Shown here: in pieces, positions 10,429 through 22,044 of the stretch | How the letters are laid out: every line of letters begins with the position of its first letter | Position numbering within the stretch: the first letter of the stretch is position 1 | Source: Avena insularis | Lineage: Eukaryota > Streptophyta > Magnoliopsida > Poales > Poaceae | NCBI GenBank assembly: GCA_023614405.1 | Contig: CM042697.1 | Location: 466,594,744-466,658,743, forward strand | Direction: 5' to 3' | Length of the DNA stretch: 64,000 nt | Position numbers and translations under genes: made by a program | The notes under the pieces: generated by a model | Told to the model about the DNA's origin: nothing | What the model saw: only the letters and a program-made list of their open reading frames with translations | The model's database searches: none

Positions 10429-11623
10429 TAGATCTATGCGTAGATGTGTTTCACGAGTAGAAAGCAACATGCTTCTTGCGGGAATTGATGTTTTCTGTTG
10501 CAAGAATCTTGTTGTGTACTTCTTATGGCGCGACAGTGATATCAAAGCGGTCCAGCCCAACTTTACGCGACCTCGTTCGCGAGACCAGCTCCGCACTTGT
10601 CGTGTGGCTTGTTCCACACATGCGGCTGGTGGATGCCAGTTTCTCTCACTATAGTAGTCATGGGATTTACACCACCATAATATCACCGTTGTGGCTTTCT
10701 GTAGGTAAGAATCGTTCTTAGCTTGTTACTCCCATAAGCCACGTAAAACATGCAACAAAAAAGTAGAGGCGTCTAACTTGTTTTTGCAGGGAGTGTTTTG
10801 TGATATGGTATGGCCCAAGACATGATGTGTATGATGTATGCAATGATCATGTTTTGTAATAGTTCATGACTTGAATGTCGATGAGTTCAAAACCGGCAGG
10901 AGCCATATGGTTGTCTTTATAAATTGTGTATGACCTGTGTGTCAACTTCTTATACGCCATGTAATAGCTTTACTTTATCGCTAAGTAGTTAGCAATAGTT
11001 GTAGTTGCTATTCGTGATGGAGGCAATCATGGTGGAGTGATGGATATCATGCTGGCGCGCACAAGATGGAGATCATTGCGCGGAGATTGGCTATACCATG
11101 TCACATAAATTTATATGCATATGATGTTTATCCTTTTATGTATCTTATTATGCTTAGATCGCGACGGTAGCATTATAAGATGATTCCTCACTTAAAGATC
11201 AATATAAAATTGTGTCCTCCCCATGTATGCACCGTTGCGAAAGTTCGTCGTGTTCAAGCACCTCGTGATGATTGGGTGCTATAAACTCTACGTTCACATA
11301 CAACGGGTGAAAGCCAGTTTTGCACACGCGAAAATACTTGGGTTTGACTTGATGAGCCTAGCATGTACAGACATGGCCTCGGAACATACGAACTAAAAGG
11401 TTAAACATGAGTCATATGAATGATATGATCGACACTTTGTTGTCCACCATTGAAACCACATCTCTTCTCGTGAAGATCGGATTAGGTGTGGTGAATTTGG
11501 ATCATGTTCACTAAACAACTTGAGGGATGTTGAATTTAGTGGGAGTTCATCTAGTAATTTGATTAAGTTGAACTAGTTATCATGAACTTAGCCTAAATTG
11601 TACTTGCAAATTTTGTAGATCAA
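10429..11623 (+). other. C1 untranslated leader
   Basis: About 1.2 kb with no supported gene. It is conserved with C4 (60738-61947), including a stretch near 11228-11300 about a Cys-Thr-rich-looking but interrupted frame. Long leaders of this kind carry dimerisation and packaging signals in Angela/BARE elements. No specific signal was identified here. Confidence 0.6.
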
Positions 11624-12358
11624 ATGGCTAAGTCCAACTTCAACTTCAACGTTTTTGCTGAGAAAGAAAAGCTTAAGAATAATGGGTCTAACTTCACCAA
11701 CTGGTTCCGCAATCTGAGAATCATTCTCGCTAGCGGACAAAAGTACTATGTACTTGAGAAAGCGCTAGGTGACGCCCCTGCTATTGATGCGCCGGCTGAT
11801 GAAAAAGCCGTTTTTCAGTCGCGCAAAGATGATTATGGAGTGATTAAGAGTACCATGTTGTTTGCTATGGAACCGGACCTTCAAAATTGTTTTGAGGAGT
11901 TCGCCGGGCCCTTTGAGATACTTGAGGAACTGAAAACCATGTTTCAGACTCAGGCCCGTTCTGAGAGATATGAGATCTCTGAGAAGTTCTTTAACTGCAA
12001 GATGGAGGAAGGGAGCTCCGTTAGTGAGCACGCCATTAAGATATCGGGCTACACTCAACGTCCTGAGCAACTGGACTGCAAGATTCCAGAAGAGCTCAAG
12101 ATTGACAGAGTTCTGCAATCACTCCCTCCTAGCTACAAAGGTTTTGTAGTTACTCATAATCAAATTGGTTCCACTGATACGGTCACTGAGCTCTTCACTA
12201 AGCTGAAAGCTGCGGAGGTGGATATCAAGAAAGATAATCATGTGTTGATGGTCAACAAGACCCCTAGCTTTAAGAAAGGTAAGGGTGCAAAGAAATCCTT
12301 CAAGAAAGGCAGCGGCAAGGGCGCGTTCTGCCGAGAAGAAGCTCAAGTCTGGACCTAA
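11624..12358 (+). pseudogene. C1 gag
   Basis: The ATG at 11624 starts MAKSNFNFNVFAEKEKLKNN, a gag start of the Angela/BARE group, followed by NGSNFTNWFRNLRIIL. The UBN2/Retrotran_gag region runs to about residue 205 and ends in a lysine-rich tail. The natural frame should continue into a CCHC zinc knuckle and protease. Here it shifts near 12320, so this frame ends early at 12358. The zinc-knuckle region (about 12368-12415) retains TGC-TTC and TGCAAGGACAAGGGTCATCG-like pieces in different frames, so the knuckle is broken. Gag normally assembles the particle and binds element RNA. Confidence 0.85.
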
Positions 12359-13298
12359 GCCGACATCGAGTGCTTCATTGCAAGGACAAGGGTCATCGCA
12401 AGCGAATCGTCCCAAGTACTTAGCGGACAAGAAGGCTGGCAGCATTAAAGGTATATTTGATATACATGTTATTGATGTTTACCTTACTAGCGCTCGTTGT
12501 AGTGCCTGGGTATATGATATTGGTTCAGTTGCTAATATTTGTAACTCGAAACAGGAGCTACGGAATAGACGGTGGCTATCAAGGGATGAGGTGATGATGC
12601 GCGTTGGCAATGGATCCAAAGTTGATGTGATGGCCGTCGGCACGCTCTCCTTAGTTTTACCTTCGGGGTTAGTTTTAAACCTTAATAAGTGTTATTATGT
12701 GCCTGCGTTGAGCATGAACATCATATCTAGATCGTGTTTATTGCAAGACGGTTATTCATTAAAATCGGAGAATAATGGTTGTTCTATTTATATGAATAAC
12801 ATCTTTTATGGTCATGCACCTGTTGTGAATGGTTTATTTCTTCTAAATATCAAAATCAATGAAACGCACATCCATAACATTGAGGCTAAGAGACGCAAAG
12901 TAGATAGTGATAATCCAACTTATTTATGGCACTGCCGTCTAGGTCATATTGGTGTAAAACGCATGAATAAACTCCATTCTAATGGACTTTTGGAGTCTCT
13001 TGATTTTGAATCATTTGACACGTGCGAGCCGTGCCTCATGGTCAAGATGATCAAAACCCCGTTCTCCGGAATAATGGAGCGAGCAACGGACTTATTGGAA
13101 ATCATACATACCGATGTATGCAGACCAATGAGTGTTTCGACGCGCGGTGGATATCGCTATTTTCTCACTTTTACTGATGACTTAAGTAGATATGGGTATA
13201 TCAATTTAATGAAACATAAATCTGAAACATTTGAAAAGTTCAAAGAATTTCAGAACGAAGTGGAAAACTATCGTAACAGGAAAATTAAATTTCTATGA
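12325..13298 (+). pseudogene. C1 pol: protease, gag-pre-integrase, integrase N-terminal half
   Basis: After a frameshift the reading continues into protease, with VYDIGSVANI in place of the usual DTG or DSG context (catalytic Asp kept, Thr/Ser changed to Ile). Next are GAG_pre-integrase (YLWHCRLGHIGVKRMNKLH, then CEPCLMVK, giving the H-H-C-C zinc site) and the start of the integrase core with its first Asp in IIHTDVC. The frame stops at 13296 where a one-base change in length puts the SDHGGEY motif (second catalytic Asp) out of frame. Confidence 0.87.
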
Positions 13299-14408
13299 TC
13301 CGATCATGGAGGTGAATATTTGAGTTATGATTTTCTCACGCATCTCAAAGCAAGCGGAATTGTTTCGCAACTCACGCCACCCGAAACACCACCGTGCAAT
13401 GGTGTGTTTTAACGCCGGAATCGAACTCTAATAGATATGGTGCGATCAATGATGTCTCTTACAGATTTGCCGTTATCATTTTGGGGTTATGCATTAGAAA
13501 GCGCTGCATTCACTTTAAATAGGGCACCATCTAAATCCGTTGAGACGACACCGTATGAACTATGGTTTGGTGCTAAAACTAAGTTGTCGTTTCTTAAAGT
13601 TTGGGGATGCGAAGCTTACGTCAAGAAGTTGATGCCGGACAAGCTCAAACCCAAAGTGGAGAAATGCTTCTTCATAGGATACCCTAAGGAAACGATTGGG
13701 TATACCTTCTACCACAGATCCGAAGGCAAAGTGTTTTTTGCAAAGAATGGATCCTTTCTTGAGAAGGAGTTTCTCTCGAAAGAAGTGAGTGGGAGGAAGG
13801 TAGAGCTAGACGAGGTTATTGAACCTTCTCTCGAGTTGGAGAGTAGCGCAGCACCTGAAATTGTTCTAGTGCCGTCTGCACCAACAAGAGAGGAAGCTAA
13901 TGACGAGGATCATGAAACTTCGAACGATGCTACTACTGAACTTCGCAGGTCGACAAGGTCACGTGCCACTCCTGAATGGTACGGCAACCCTGTCTTACCC
14001 TTCTTGTTGTTAGACAACAGTGAACCTGCGAACTATGAGGAAGCAATGATGAGCCCAGACTCTGAGAAATGGCTAGAGTCCATGAAATCCGAATTGGGAT
14101 CCATGAGCGAAAACCAAGTATGGAATCTGGTGGACCCTCCTAGCGACCGTAAGGCCGTTGAGTGCAAATGTATTTTCAAGAAGAAAATGGACGCGAATGG
14201 TAATGTTACTGTCTATAAAGCTCGGCTTGTCGCAAAAGGTTTTCGACAAGTTCAAGGTGTTGACTACGATGAGACTTTCTCTCCCGTAGCGATGTTTAAG
14301 TCCATTCGGATTTTATTAGCAATTGCTGCATTTCATGATTATGAAATATGGCAGATGGATGTCAAGATCTGCTCCTCAATGGCAACATTGATGAAGAGTT
14401 GTATATGA
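13299..14408 (+). pseudogene. C1 pol: integrase C-terminal half and start of reverse transcriptase
   Basis: The catalytic Asp and Glu part of integrase (13299-13436) is present as DNA but has stops, including TAA at about 13408. From 13437 a long frame covers LPLSFWGYALESAAFTLNRA, then PYELWFGAKTKLSFLKVWGC and the integrase tail. A linker with RRSTRSRATPEWYG follows. The reverse transcriptase begins with WLESMKSELGSM, VWNLVDPP, and KARLVAKGFRQVQGVDYDET, and reaches IWQMDVK. A frameshift at about 14366 within the first catalytic motif ends the frame. Confidence 0.87.
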
Positions 14409-14776
14409 TGCAGCCCGAAGGTTTTGTCGATCCTAAGGATGCTAATAAGGTGTGCAAACTTCAGCGTTCCATTTATGGACTGAAGCAAGCATCTCGGAGT
14501 TGGAACCTTCGTTTTGATCAAGTGATCAAGAGCTTTGGATTTGTTCCAAATTGCTACGAAGCTTGTATCTACAAGAAAGTGAGTGGGAGCTCGGTGAAAT
14601 TTTTAGTACTATATGTGGATGACATATTGATTATTGGAAATGACATTGGTATGCTTAACGATGTGAAGAGTTATTTGAATAAATGGTTTTCAATGAAAGA
14701 CCTAGGAGAAGATGCTTATATATTAGGCATCAAAATCTATAGAGATAGACAAAGACGCCTAATAGTTTTAAGCTAA
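14366..14776 (+). pseudogene. C1 pol: reverse transcriptase core
   Basis: The frame reads LYMMQPEGFVD, then CKLQRSIYGLKQASRSWNLR, then the catalytic LYVDDILIIGND (YVDD box, about 14613-14640) and MKDLGEDAYILGIKI. This is the RVT_2 domain of Copia elements. It ends at a premature TAA (about 14774) after LIVLS, where related sequences read LSQSTYLDK. Confidence 0.88.
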
Positions 14777-15463
14777 AGTACATACCTAGACAAAGTTCTG
14801 AAAAGGTTCAGAATGGATAAAGCAAAGAAAGGTTCATTGCCCATGTTGTTAGGTAAGATATTGAGCAAGGCTCAGTGTCCAGCTACAGTAAACGATAGAG
14901 ATACTATGAGCAAGGTGCCATATGCCTCGGCCATAGGTTCTATCATGTATGCCATGTTGTGTACTAGACCGGATGTGTCCAATGCTCTTAGTTTAACGAG
15001 CAGATACCAAAGTGATCCAAGAGTGGAACACTGGACAGCCGTGAAGAACATCCTAAAGTATTTAAATAGGACTAAAGAAATGTTCTTAGTCTATGGAGGT
15101 GATGAGCAGCTCGTCGTAAAAGGTTACGTCGACGCTAGTTTCAACATCGACCCGGATGATTCTAAATCTCAGACATGATACATTTATATTTTGAATGAAG
15201 GAGCTGTGAGCTGGAGAAGCTGCAAGCAAAGCGTGATCGCGGGATCTACAACAGAAGCGGAATACATGGCTGCTTCAGAAGCATCAAGTGAAGGAGTTTG
15301 GATCAGGAACTTCATCACTGAGCTTGGTGTGGTTCCAAGTGCCTTGGACCCACTGGAGATATTATGCGACAACACTGGTGCCATAGCACGGGCTAAGGAA
15401 CCAAGATATCATCCAAAGACCAAGCACACCAACCGCCGTTTTCATATAATTCGAGATTATATA
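14777..15463 (+). pseudogene. C1 pol: end of reverse transcriptase and RNase H
   Basis: After the stop the same frame continues with YLDKVLKRFRMDKAKKG, then VPYASAIGSIMYAMLCTRPD and WTAVKNILKYLNRTKEMFLV, and RNase H VKGYVDASF. A premature TGA at about 15176 follows SKSQT. From 15191 it resumes with SWRSCKQSVIAGSTTEAEYM, LEILCDNTGAI and TKHTNRRFHIIRDYI. The coding sequence is cut at 15463 by G2 and its last part lies at 28026-28154. The D-E-D RNase H residues are visible in D-A-S, TEAEYM and CDN. Confidence 0.87.
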
Positions 15464-15669
15464 GCATCTGTGCACCCTGTAACCTTCGGTTCCGCCATAA
15501 TCAGAGCAGACAAGCAGGAGTAGGGTTTTTCCCTCCGGGGGCCTGAACCTGGGTAAACCTTGTGTCCCCGTGTTGCTTGTTTGCTAACCGTTCCACGATC
15601 TCCAGCATCCCCATCTTCTCCAAACCCCAAGCCCATAACAATGGGCATTGATGAGATCAAACCTCGTCA
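15464..15669 (+). repeat. G2 5' LTR, truncated
   Basis: It matches 27830-28025 of the 3' LTR, apart from an extra ~10 bp near 15615. The first 295 bp of the LTR, which include the TATA box, are missing. The sequence starts at a GCA shared with the flanking C1 sequence. Confidence 0.9.
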
Positions 15670-15670
15670 A

Positions 15671-15688
15671 TTGGCGCCGTCTGTGGGA
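15671..15688 (+). other. G2 primer-binding site
   Basis: TTGGCGCCGTCTGTGGGA lies one base after the LTR end (CTCGTCA). TTGGCGCCGTCTGTGGGAA is the common primer-site text of Tat/RIRE2-like elements. I do not assign the tRNA. Confidence 0.8.
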
Positions 15689-15712
15689 ACTGGGGACGTT
15701 GATTGTGCGGTC

Positions 15713-16426
15713 ATGACGGTCCCAACCCGATCGATCTACAACTCCGCGGCGACGGAGAGTCACCTCCTCTTCGGCACTTTCGACTTCACCGCCCACTCAC
15801 CGGCCACCATGAAGGACTTCGAGCCCGTAGGCGACGGACTCGAAATCCTGTTTGGGAGCTTCGCCTGTGGGCAAACTGGCACCCTCCGCCTCCCTGAGCG
15901 GGTGCCCCTACCATCAATCAGGCCCACTTCATGGACCCCACACCCTGTGCTACGCACAACATCATCAACAGATGATTCCTACGACAGCAGCAGCTGCAAC
16001 TCCGATCTGTGCGATCCGCCATCAGATGCAGGGACCTACGGTTCCGGATCTGAAAGCTGCGGCAGCAGCCGACCAATCTACGAGCGCTACCAATGCACCG
16101 TAGTCATCTAGAGCGACGTGGATCAGCAAACACCCAACCCGCCGCCCAACCCGCCATCCATCCCACCAAAACGAAACGGCGGAAATAGAAGAAGCCAGTC
16201 CCCCCCACCCGAAGGGGAAAACAATGGCTATGTCATCCACCTTAGCAAAGAAGGATGGGCCCAAGCCTGCAACACCGTGGCAGGCAACATAGTCCTGCCT
16301 GCAGACTCCTCCCGGTATCTGCTGATGGCCTACCACCTGCTCCTGATCGAGGAGCACAAGAAGCAAGTCAAGATGCAGGAGGTGCTTGACAAACGCAAGC
16401 AAGCAGCCTCAGAGTCCAGCGCGTGA
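15713..16426 (+). pseudogene. G2 gag N-terminal region, split by stops
   Basis: A first frame from the ATG at 15713 (MTVPTRSIYNSAATE) runs to TAG at 16109. A second piece in the same frame, starting at 16118 with MDQQTPNPPPNPPSIPP, runs to tandem TGA codons at 16424-16429. Both are in frame with the main gag ORF at 16445, so they look like one N-terminal region broken by nonsense changes. The second piece has VIHLSKEGWAQACNTVAGNI and an LLIEEHKKQ helix. I cannot rule out that the first short ORF is a separate leader ORF. Confidence 0.6.
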
Positions 16427-16444
16427 TGAGCCGCGCTCTCCGCC

Positions 16445-18784
16445 ATGGGCATCGGCTCCAGCTCGAACGCCAACCAAGGCAACAAGCACCGCTCTCGCAT
16501 GGAGAACATGGATCCTCAGGAGCGCCGTGAGGTGACCCGAACCCTCCACACATCCTTCATGGATATGGACGCCGACGGCAACGTCATCCCGAAAACGCCG
16601 CAAGCTGCGATCATGGCAGCCACTGCGTACCTCGCGGCCCACCCACCTCCGGAGGGGGACCCAAAGAGAGCCATGCACAAGTCCGCACTTACCGGACTCA
16701 GACTCGTCGCAGCTGCGCTCCACCAGGAAACTCCCACCGAGCCAAAGAAGAAAGCTCCGGTCAGATTCGACCGCAGCCCCACTCCTTCATCCGAAGAAGA
16801 GGAGCACGCCCTTCCTCGACAGAAGAAGAGCTCGCGCCGTCACCGCGACTACGATGCCAGAGACGCGCTCACACAGCTCAAAATCGACAAAGCGCGAGCT
16901 AAGCGCGCATGCTCGTCTGAGTCTGAGATGGACGAAGATGAAGGAGAACTCTGCGGAGCCCGATGCTTCAGCAGATCCGTCCGACGGACTCAGATGCCGC
17001 GAAATTTCAAGCTTCCTTCGGACACTCCGAAGTTCGACGGCACTCAAGACCCAAAGGCTTGGCTCAACGACCACTTATCCTCCATCAAACTGCACGGTGG
17101 AAACAAAGAGACTGCCATGCAATGCCTTCAGCTGCAGCTGACAGGCGCAGCCCGGATCTGGATCAGCAGCCTATCTTCAGGGTCCATCCGAAGTTGGGAC
17201 GAGCTAGCTTACAGCTTCATCCGAAACTTCAAGGGCACCAGCAAAAGGCCCGCCTCAATCGAAGAGTTGCGAGCCTGCACTCAACGAACGGGCGAATCCA
17301 TTCGCCCGTACATATTACGCTGGTCCAACACAAAGAACTCCGCAGCCCACATCTCCGAAGAGAGGGCCATCGACGCCTTCAGGGACGGCGTCAAACGCCA
17401 AGACTTCAAGGAGGAACTTGGGCGCGTCAAGCCCAAAACACTCGACCACCTCATGGACATCGCCAATAGGTGGGCCGACGGTGAAGATTCCATTCACCGA
17501 GCACAATCAGAAGAAGAAGACGACTACGGTCGACGGCGAGAACGCCGTAGCAAGAGAAGATCACGCATCTACGACGATCGCGACGGACCCGACATGGTCA
17601 TAGCTGGCTACGCCGTTCGCCGCAACGACGCCAACCGCAACAGCGGAGGATACCGCGGAGGAAACTTCCGCAACGGAGGACCCCCAGCGCAGTCGTGGCA
17701 ACGCCGTGACCGCGATAACGGACCCTCAGCATACGAAAAGCTTTTGGGTCCATGCACCATCCACTTATACATCGACAAGCAGGATGGCAAAAATAAGGCG
17801 AGCCACATGCTCAAGGATTGTTGCGAGTTCCAGAAACTCAGCGAAAGCATGGTGCAGATGAGGCAGCAAGCCCCAATCCCTGCGTTCAGAAACGCACCCG
17901 CGCTAGGTGAAATAGCGCACGGAGCTCCTCCACCGCCACCTGTTGGAGGCCCGAACCAACCAGTCGCACCAGCACAGAACAACGCTGGGAACGGGTATCC
18001 CCAGCCGAAAGGAGCACTGATGATCCAGAAGGGGCACCCCACGAATAGGGTGCAGAAGAAAATCACCCGACAGATCAACCTGGCCGTGACAACTCCACCC
18101 GCCATCCCTGAGTACCTCAGCGGATCGGAGTCCTGCATCACGTTCAGTCGTTCGGATCACCCTTGCCAGATCCCTCGCCCAGGTCATGCTGCCCTGGTGC
18201 TGGAGGCACGGATCGGGGGTTTCGAGATGAGTCGCGTCTTCATGGACGGCGGCAGCGGCATCAACCTGATGTTCGTAAGCACTCTAGCAGCAATGCGGAT
18301 CCCGCAGTGCAGCCTAGAACAATCAGACACAACGTTCCACGGCATCGTACCAGGGAAGGGCATTTTCCCCCTAGGCAAAATATGGCTCGACGTCATCTTC
18401 GGCAAGACAGACAACTTCCAACTGGAACGGCTGGAATTTGAAGTGGTGGACTGGCCATCACAATACCACGCCATCCTCGGGCGTATAGCATTCGCAAGGT
18501 TCCTGGCTGTCCCACACTATGCATACCTGCTACTCAAGATGCCAGGACCGAAGGGCGTCATCACAATCCACAGGAGCTTCACCCGATCGGATCAATGCGA
18601 CAGAGATTTCAACAGAATCTCCCAATCATTCGGCATGCAGGAGGAGCTCCTAAGGCTCCGCGAGGTGACGGAAAACAGGGCACCCCCAGTCGCACGACAG
18701 AACGCACCTGACATGTCTTTCGACTCCACCGTCAACACAAAGAAGGTGCAGGTCCATCCGACGGTGCCTCTAAGACGGCGCTGA
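16445..18784 (+). pseudogene. G2 gag-protease
   Basis: A 779-residue frame. Residues 1-190 are charged and low-complexity. About 195-345 is the Retrotrans_gag domain (KFDGTQDPKAWLNDHLSSIK, then LTGAARIWISSLSSGSIRSW and RFRDGVK-like AIDAFRDGVKRQDF). Around 430-460 is a degenerate zinc knuckle, C-x-x-H with a distant CC pair, in a CTIHLYIDK context. About 590-700 is an aspartic protease with the Tat-type VFMDGGSGINL motif and ILGRIAFARFLAVPHYAYL. Near 18763 one base appears to be missing, so the frame ends at 18784 instead of continuing into pol. Gag builds the particle and the protease cleaves the polyprotein. Confidence 0.88.
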
Positions 18785-19875
18785 TTGCCAACGACCTCAG
18801 CCCCGCATAGGAAGGCGCGCTCGTCGAATTCCTCCGTGAGCGCTGTGAAATCTTCGCCTGGTGTCCTGCGAACATGGCAGGAGTTCCTAGGGAATTCGCC
18901 GAGCACGCACTCAACGTCTTTCCAGACACCAAGCCCGTCAAGCAGTCCATCCGGAGACTGTCCGAGCCACGAGCCGAAGCTATCGGCAAAGAAATCAACA
19001 GACTACTCGCTGCAGACTCCATCAGGGAAATCAAAGAAAGCGAGTGGCTAGCAAATACAGTGATGGTCCCAAAGAAGGACACGGACATCCTGCGGATGTG
19101 CGTGGATTTCACGTCGCTAAACAAGCATTGCCCAAAGGACCACTTCCCTCTTCCTCGGATCGATCAGATCATCGATTTGACTGCAGGTTGTGAGAAACTC
19201 TCCTTCCTCGACGCCTACTCAGGCTACAACCAGATTCGACTCAAGGTCGAAGATCAGGAGAAAACGGCGTTTATCACACCGTTCGGAGTATTCTGCTACA
19301 ACACAATGCCCTTCGGGCTAAAGAACGCAGGTGCCACATACCAGCGATGCATGCAGGCCTGCCTCAAGGACCAGATCGGTCGCAATGTTCAAGTCTATGT
19401 TGACGACATAGTCATAAAAACCAGGGAGACAAGGACACTTATCGACGATCTTCGCGAGACGTTCGACAACCTTGATCGCTACAGGATCAAACTCAACCCC
19501 GAAAAGTGCGCCTTCGGCGTCCCATCGGGTCAACTTCTCGGGTACTTCATCTCTCAGCGAGGGATCGAGGCGAACCCGAAGAAAATCAGAGCCATCATGG
19601 CGATGGAGAAGCCGAAAAACCTCAAAGGTGTCCAGCAGCTCGCAGGACGAATTGCGGCGTTGAGCAGATTCATCAGCCACATGGGCGAGAAGGCCCTGCC
19701 ATTCTACCAGCTGCTACGCAAAGCAGATAAATTCGAATGGACGCCTGAAGCCGACGATGCGTTTGAAAGTCTCAAACGGCTACTCTCCACCTCGCCCGTC
19801 CTGGTCACGCCAAAGGAGCGCGAGCCTCTGCTGCTGTACATAGCAGCCACACACCAGTGGTCAAGACTGCGTTAG
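18785..19875 (+). pseudogene. G2 reverse transcriptase
   Basis: In the new frame a TAG at about 18811 (usually Gln in SPAQEG) is followed by EGALVEFLRERCEIFAWCP, then VPREFAEHALNV. The reverse transcriptase domain has ANTVMVPKKD, MCVDFTSLNKHCPKDHFPLP, FLDAYSGYNQI, MPFGLKNAGATYQR and the catalytic YVDDIVIK (about 19396-19420), then LGYFISQRGIEANPKKI. The frame shifts at the ATHQ motif near 19855 and stops at 19873. The catalytic residues themselves are intact. Confidence 0.9.
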
Positions 19876-21057
19876 TGGTCGAACGACCCGAAGAAGGAAA
19901 GACCCACGGGGTCCAACGCCCAATCTACTACCTCAGCGAGGTACTGACACCAACAAAGCAGAGGTACCCTCACTACTAGAAGCTCGCCTATGGCGTGTTC
20001 ATGACGGCTCGACGGCTGAGCCATTACTTCCAGGAGCACCAGGTGATGGTTGTCAACGAGGCACCCCTGAACAGCATCCTGAATAATCCAGAGGCCACAA
20101 GATGCGTGGCCCTATGGGGCATCGAACTGTCACCCCTGGACATCATCTACGAGAAGCGACACGCAATCAAATCCCAAGTCCTCCCAGACTTCCTTGTACA
20201 TTGGATGGAGATGCAGCTGCCAGACACCCCAGACATGTCGCAGTCATGGACAATGCACTTCGACGGCTCCAAACGCGAAGCTGGAGCGGGAGCTGGGGTC
20301 ATACTGACCTCCCCGCAGGGCGACCAGATGAAGTACGTCCTCCGGATGAAATTTCGAGCTTCCAACAACGAGGCCGAATACGAAGCCCTCATCCACAGCA
20401 TGAGGATGGCAAAGATCTGCGGCGCAACGCGCCTGGTCATCTACGGTGACTCCAACCTCGTCGTCCAGCAGACGATGAATGAGTGCGACGCACACGCCGA
20501 AAACATGATCGCATACCGCACGCTCTACAACGCACTCGAAGGAGAATTTGACGGCTGCGAGCTTCGGCATGTTGGAAGAGGAAGCCGACAGACTCTCCAA
20601 CATCGGCTCCACCTGCGCAAAGGTGCCACCGGGTGTGTTCCTCGAACAGATCTGCGTACCATCCATCAAACGGAAATTCCCTAAAGGATCACCCGAAGAA
20701 GCAGAACACTCGGGGGCCACGCCGCCCGAAGGTCATGAAGGACCCAAAAAACTGGACACAGAAGTTGCCATGATCAACCTGATGCAGGTGATGGCAGTCG
20801 AAGAAACATGGACACGACCATACCTCCAATTCCTCATCAACGGAGAACTGCCTGACAGCCCGACAGATGCCCGGCGCATATCTCGCCGGTCGAAAGCCCT
20901 CACCATCATCAATGGCGAGCTGTACAAGCGCAGTATTACGGGTGTACTACAAAGGTGCGTCACCATCGGTGACGGGAAAGCCATCCTCCAAGACATCCAC
21001 GAGGGCATCTGCGGCCATCACGCAGGCAGCCGCTCCCTCGTCGCCAAAGCTCTATGA
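19876..21057 (+). pseudogene. G2 RNase H domains and connection
   Basis: After the frameshift the text reads LVVERPEEGKTHG and LSEVLTPTKQRYPHY, then TAG at about 19978. From 19995 the degraded first RNase H tail continues (LSHYFQEHQV). A second, archaeal-type RNase H (about 20247-20560) has MHFDGSKREAGAGAGVIL, RASNNEAEYEALIHSM and VIYGDSNLVVQQ, which keeps the D-E-D residues. This dual RNase H is diagnostic of the Tat lineage. A frameshift near 20578 (RHVGRGS) leads into the linker and the integrase zinc finger (GICGHHAGSRSLVAKAL), ended by TGA at 21055. Confidence 0.87.
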
Positions 21058-22044
21058 GCCGGATTCTACTGGCCAACGGCCATGAGCGATGCAAAGGACA
21101 TCGTCCGACGATGCAACGGGTGCCAACGGTTCGCCGATAAACCGCACGCACCCGGATCAGAACTCAGGCCAATACCTATAGCCTGGCCCTTTGCTCAATG
21201 GGGCCTCAACATGATTGGCAAACTGCCAAAGTCCTCGAAAGGGGGGCACGTCTACCTCTTGGTCGCCGTCGACAAATTCACCAAGTGGGTCGAGGCCATG
21301 TCGGTCACCAACCAAAAGGGCAAGACCGCCGTTAAATTCTTTGAATCCATTGTCTACAGGTTTGGCGTACCACACAGTATCATCACCGACAACGGATCGA
21401 ACTTCATCTCCGAAGAATTCCAAGACTTCTGCGAAGGCCTCGGGATCAACATCACATATGCCTTAGTGGCTCACCCGCAAACGAATGGACAGGTCGAAAA
21501 GGCCAACGGCCTAATCGGCGCTGGCATCAAGAAGCGCCTCATGAGCCCACTTGAACGAAAGGCTGGAGCCGGGACGGAAGATCTACCATCCGTCCTATGG
21601 AGCTTGCGCACCACGCCAAACAGCTCCACCGGCTACACGCCATTCTTCATGGTGCATGGAGCCGAGGCCGTGCTACCAGCCAAAGTACGCCACCAGGCCC
21701 CCCGGGTCGTCGCTTACAGCGAAGCCGAATCCATGGCTGCACTCGAAGATGCCGTCTACACACTCGACGAAGAGAGAGACGTAGCAGCAGCTCGATCAGC
21801 GGTGTACCAGCAGAGTCTCCGCAACTAACACAACCGACGGCTACGCCCAAGGTCCTTCGTCGAAGGAGACCTCGTCTTGCGACTCAAGCAAGAGCGACCG
21901 AAGAAATTCGAGTCGCCATGGGAAGGACCCAACATCATCACCGAAGTCATCCCAGGTGGCGCCTATCGCCTCAAGCACGTGGAGTCTGGAGTCGCATACT
22001 CCAACCCATGGAACATCGCGCACTTGCGACGATTCTACCCCTAG
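21058..22044 (+). pseudogene. G2 integrase
   Basis: It follows a TGA (usually Arg or Gln) in the zinc-binding region. CNGCQRFADKPHAPGSEL gives the CC pair. The core reads FAQWGLNMIGKLPK, VDKFTKWVEA, HSIITDNGSNFIS and NGQVEKANGLI. The first catalytic position, normally Asp in WGLDMVG, is Asn here (AAC, about 21208). The second Asp and the Glu are kept. A frameshift or stop at 21826 (TAA after SLRN) precedes the C-terminal region (RSFVEGDLVLRLKQ, WEGPNIITEV, AHLRRFYP), and the natural stop is TAG at 22042. Confidence 0.88.
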
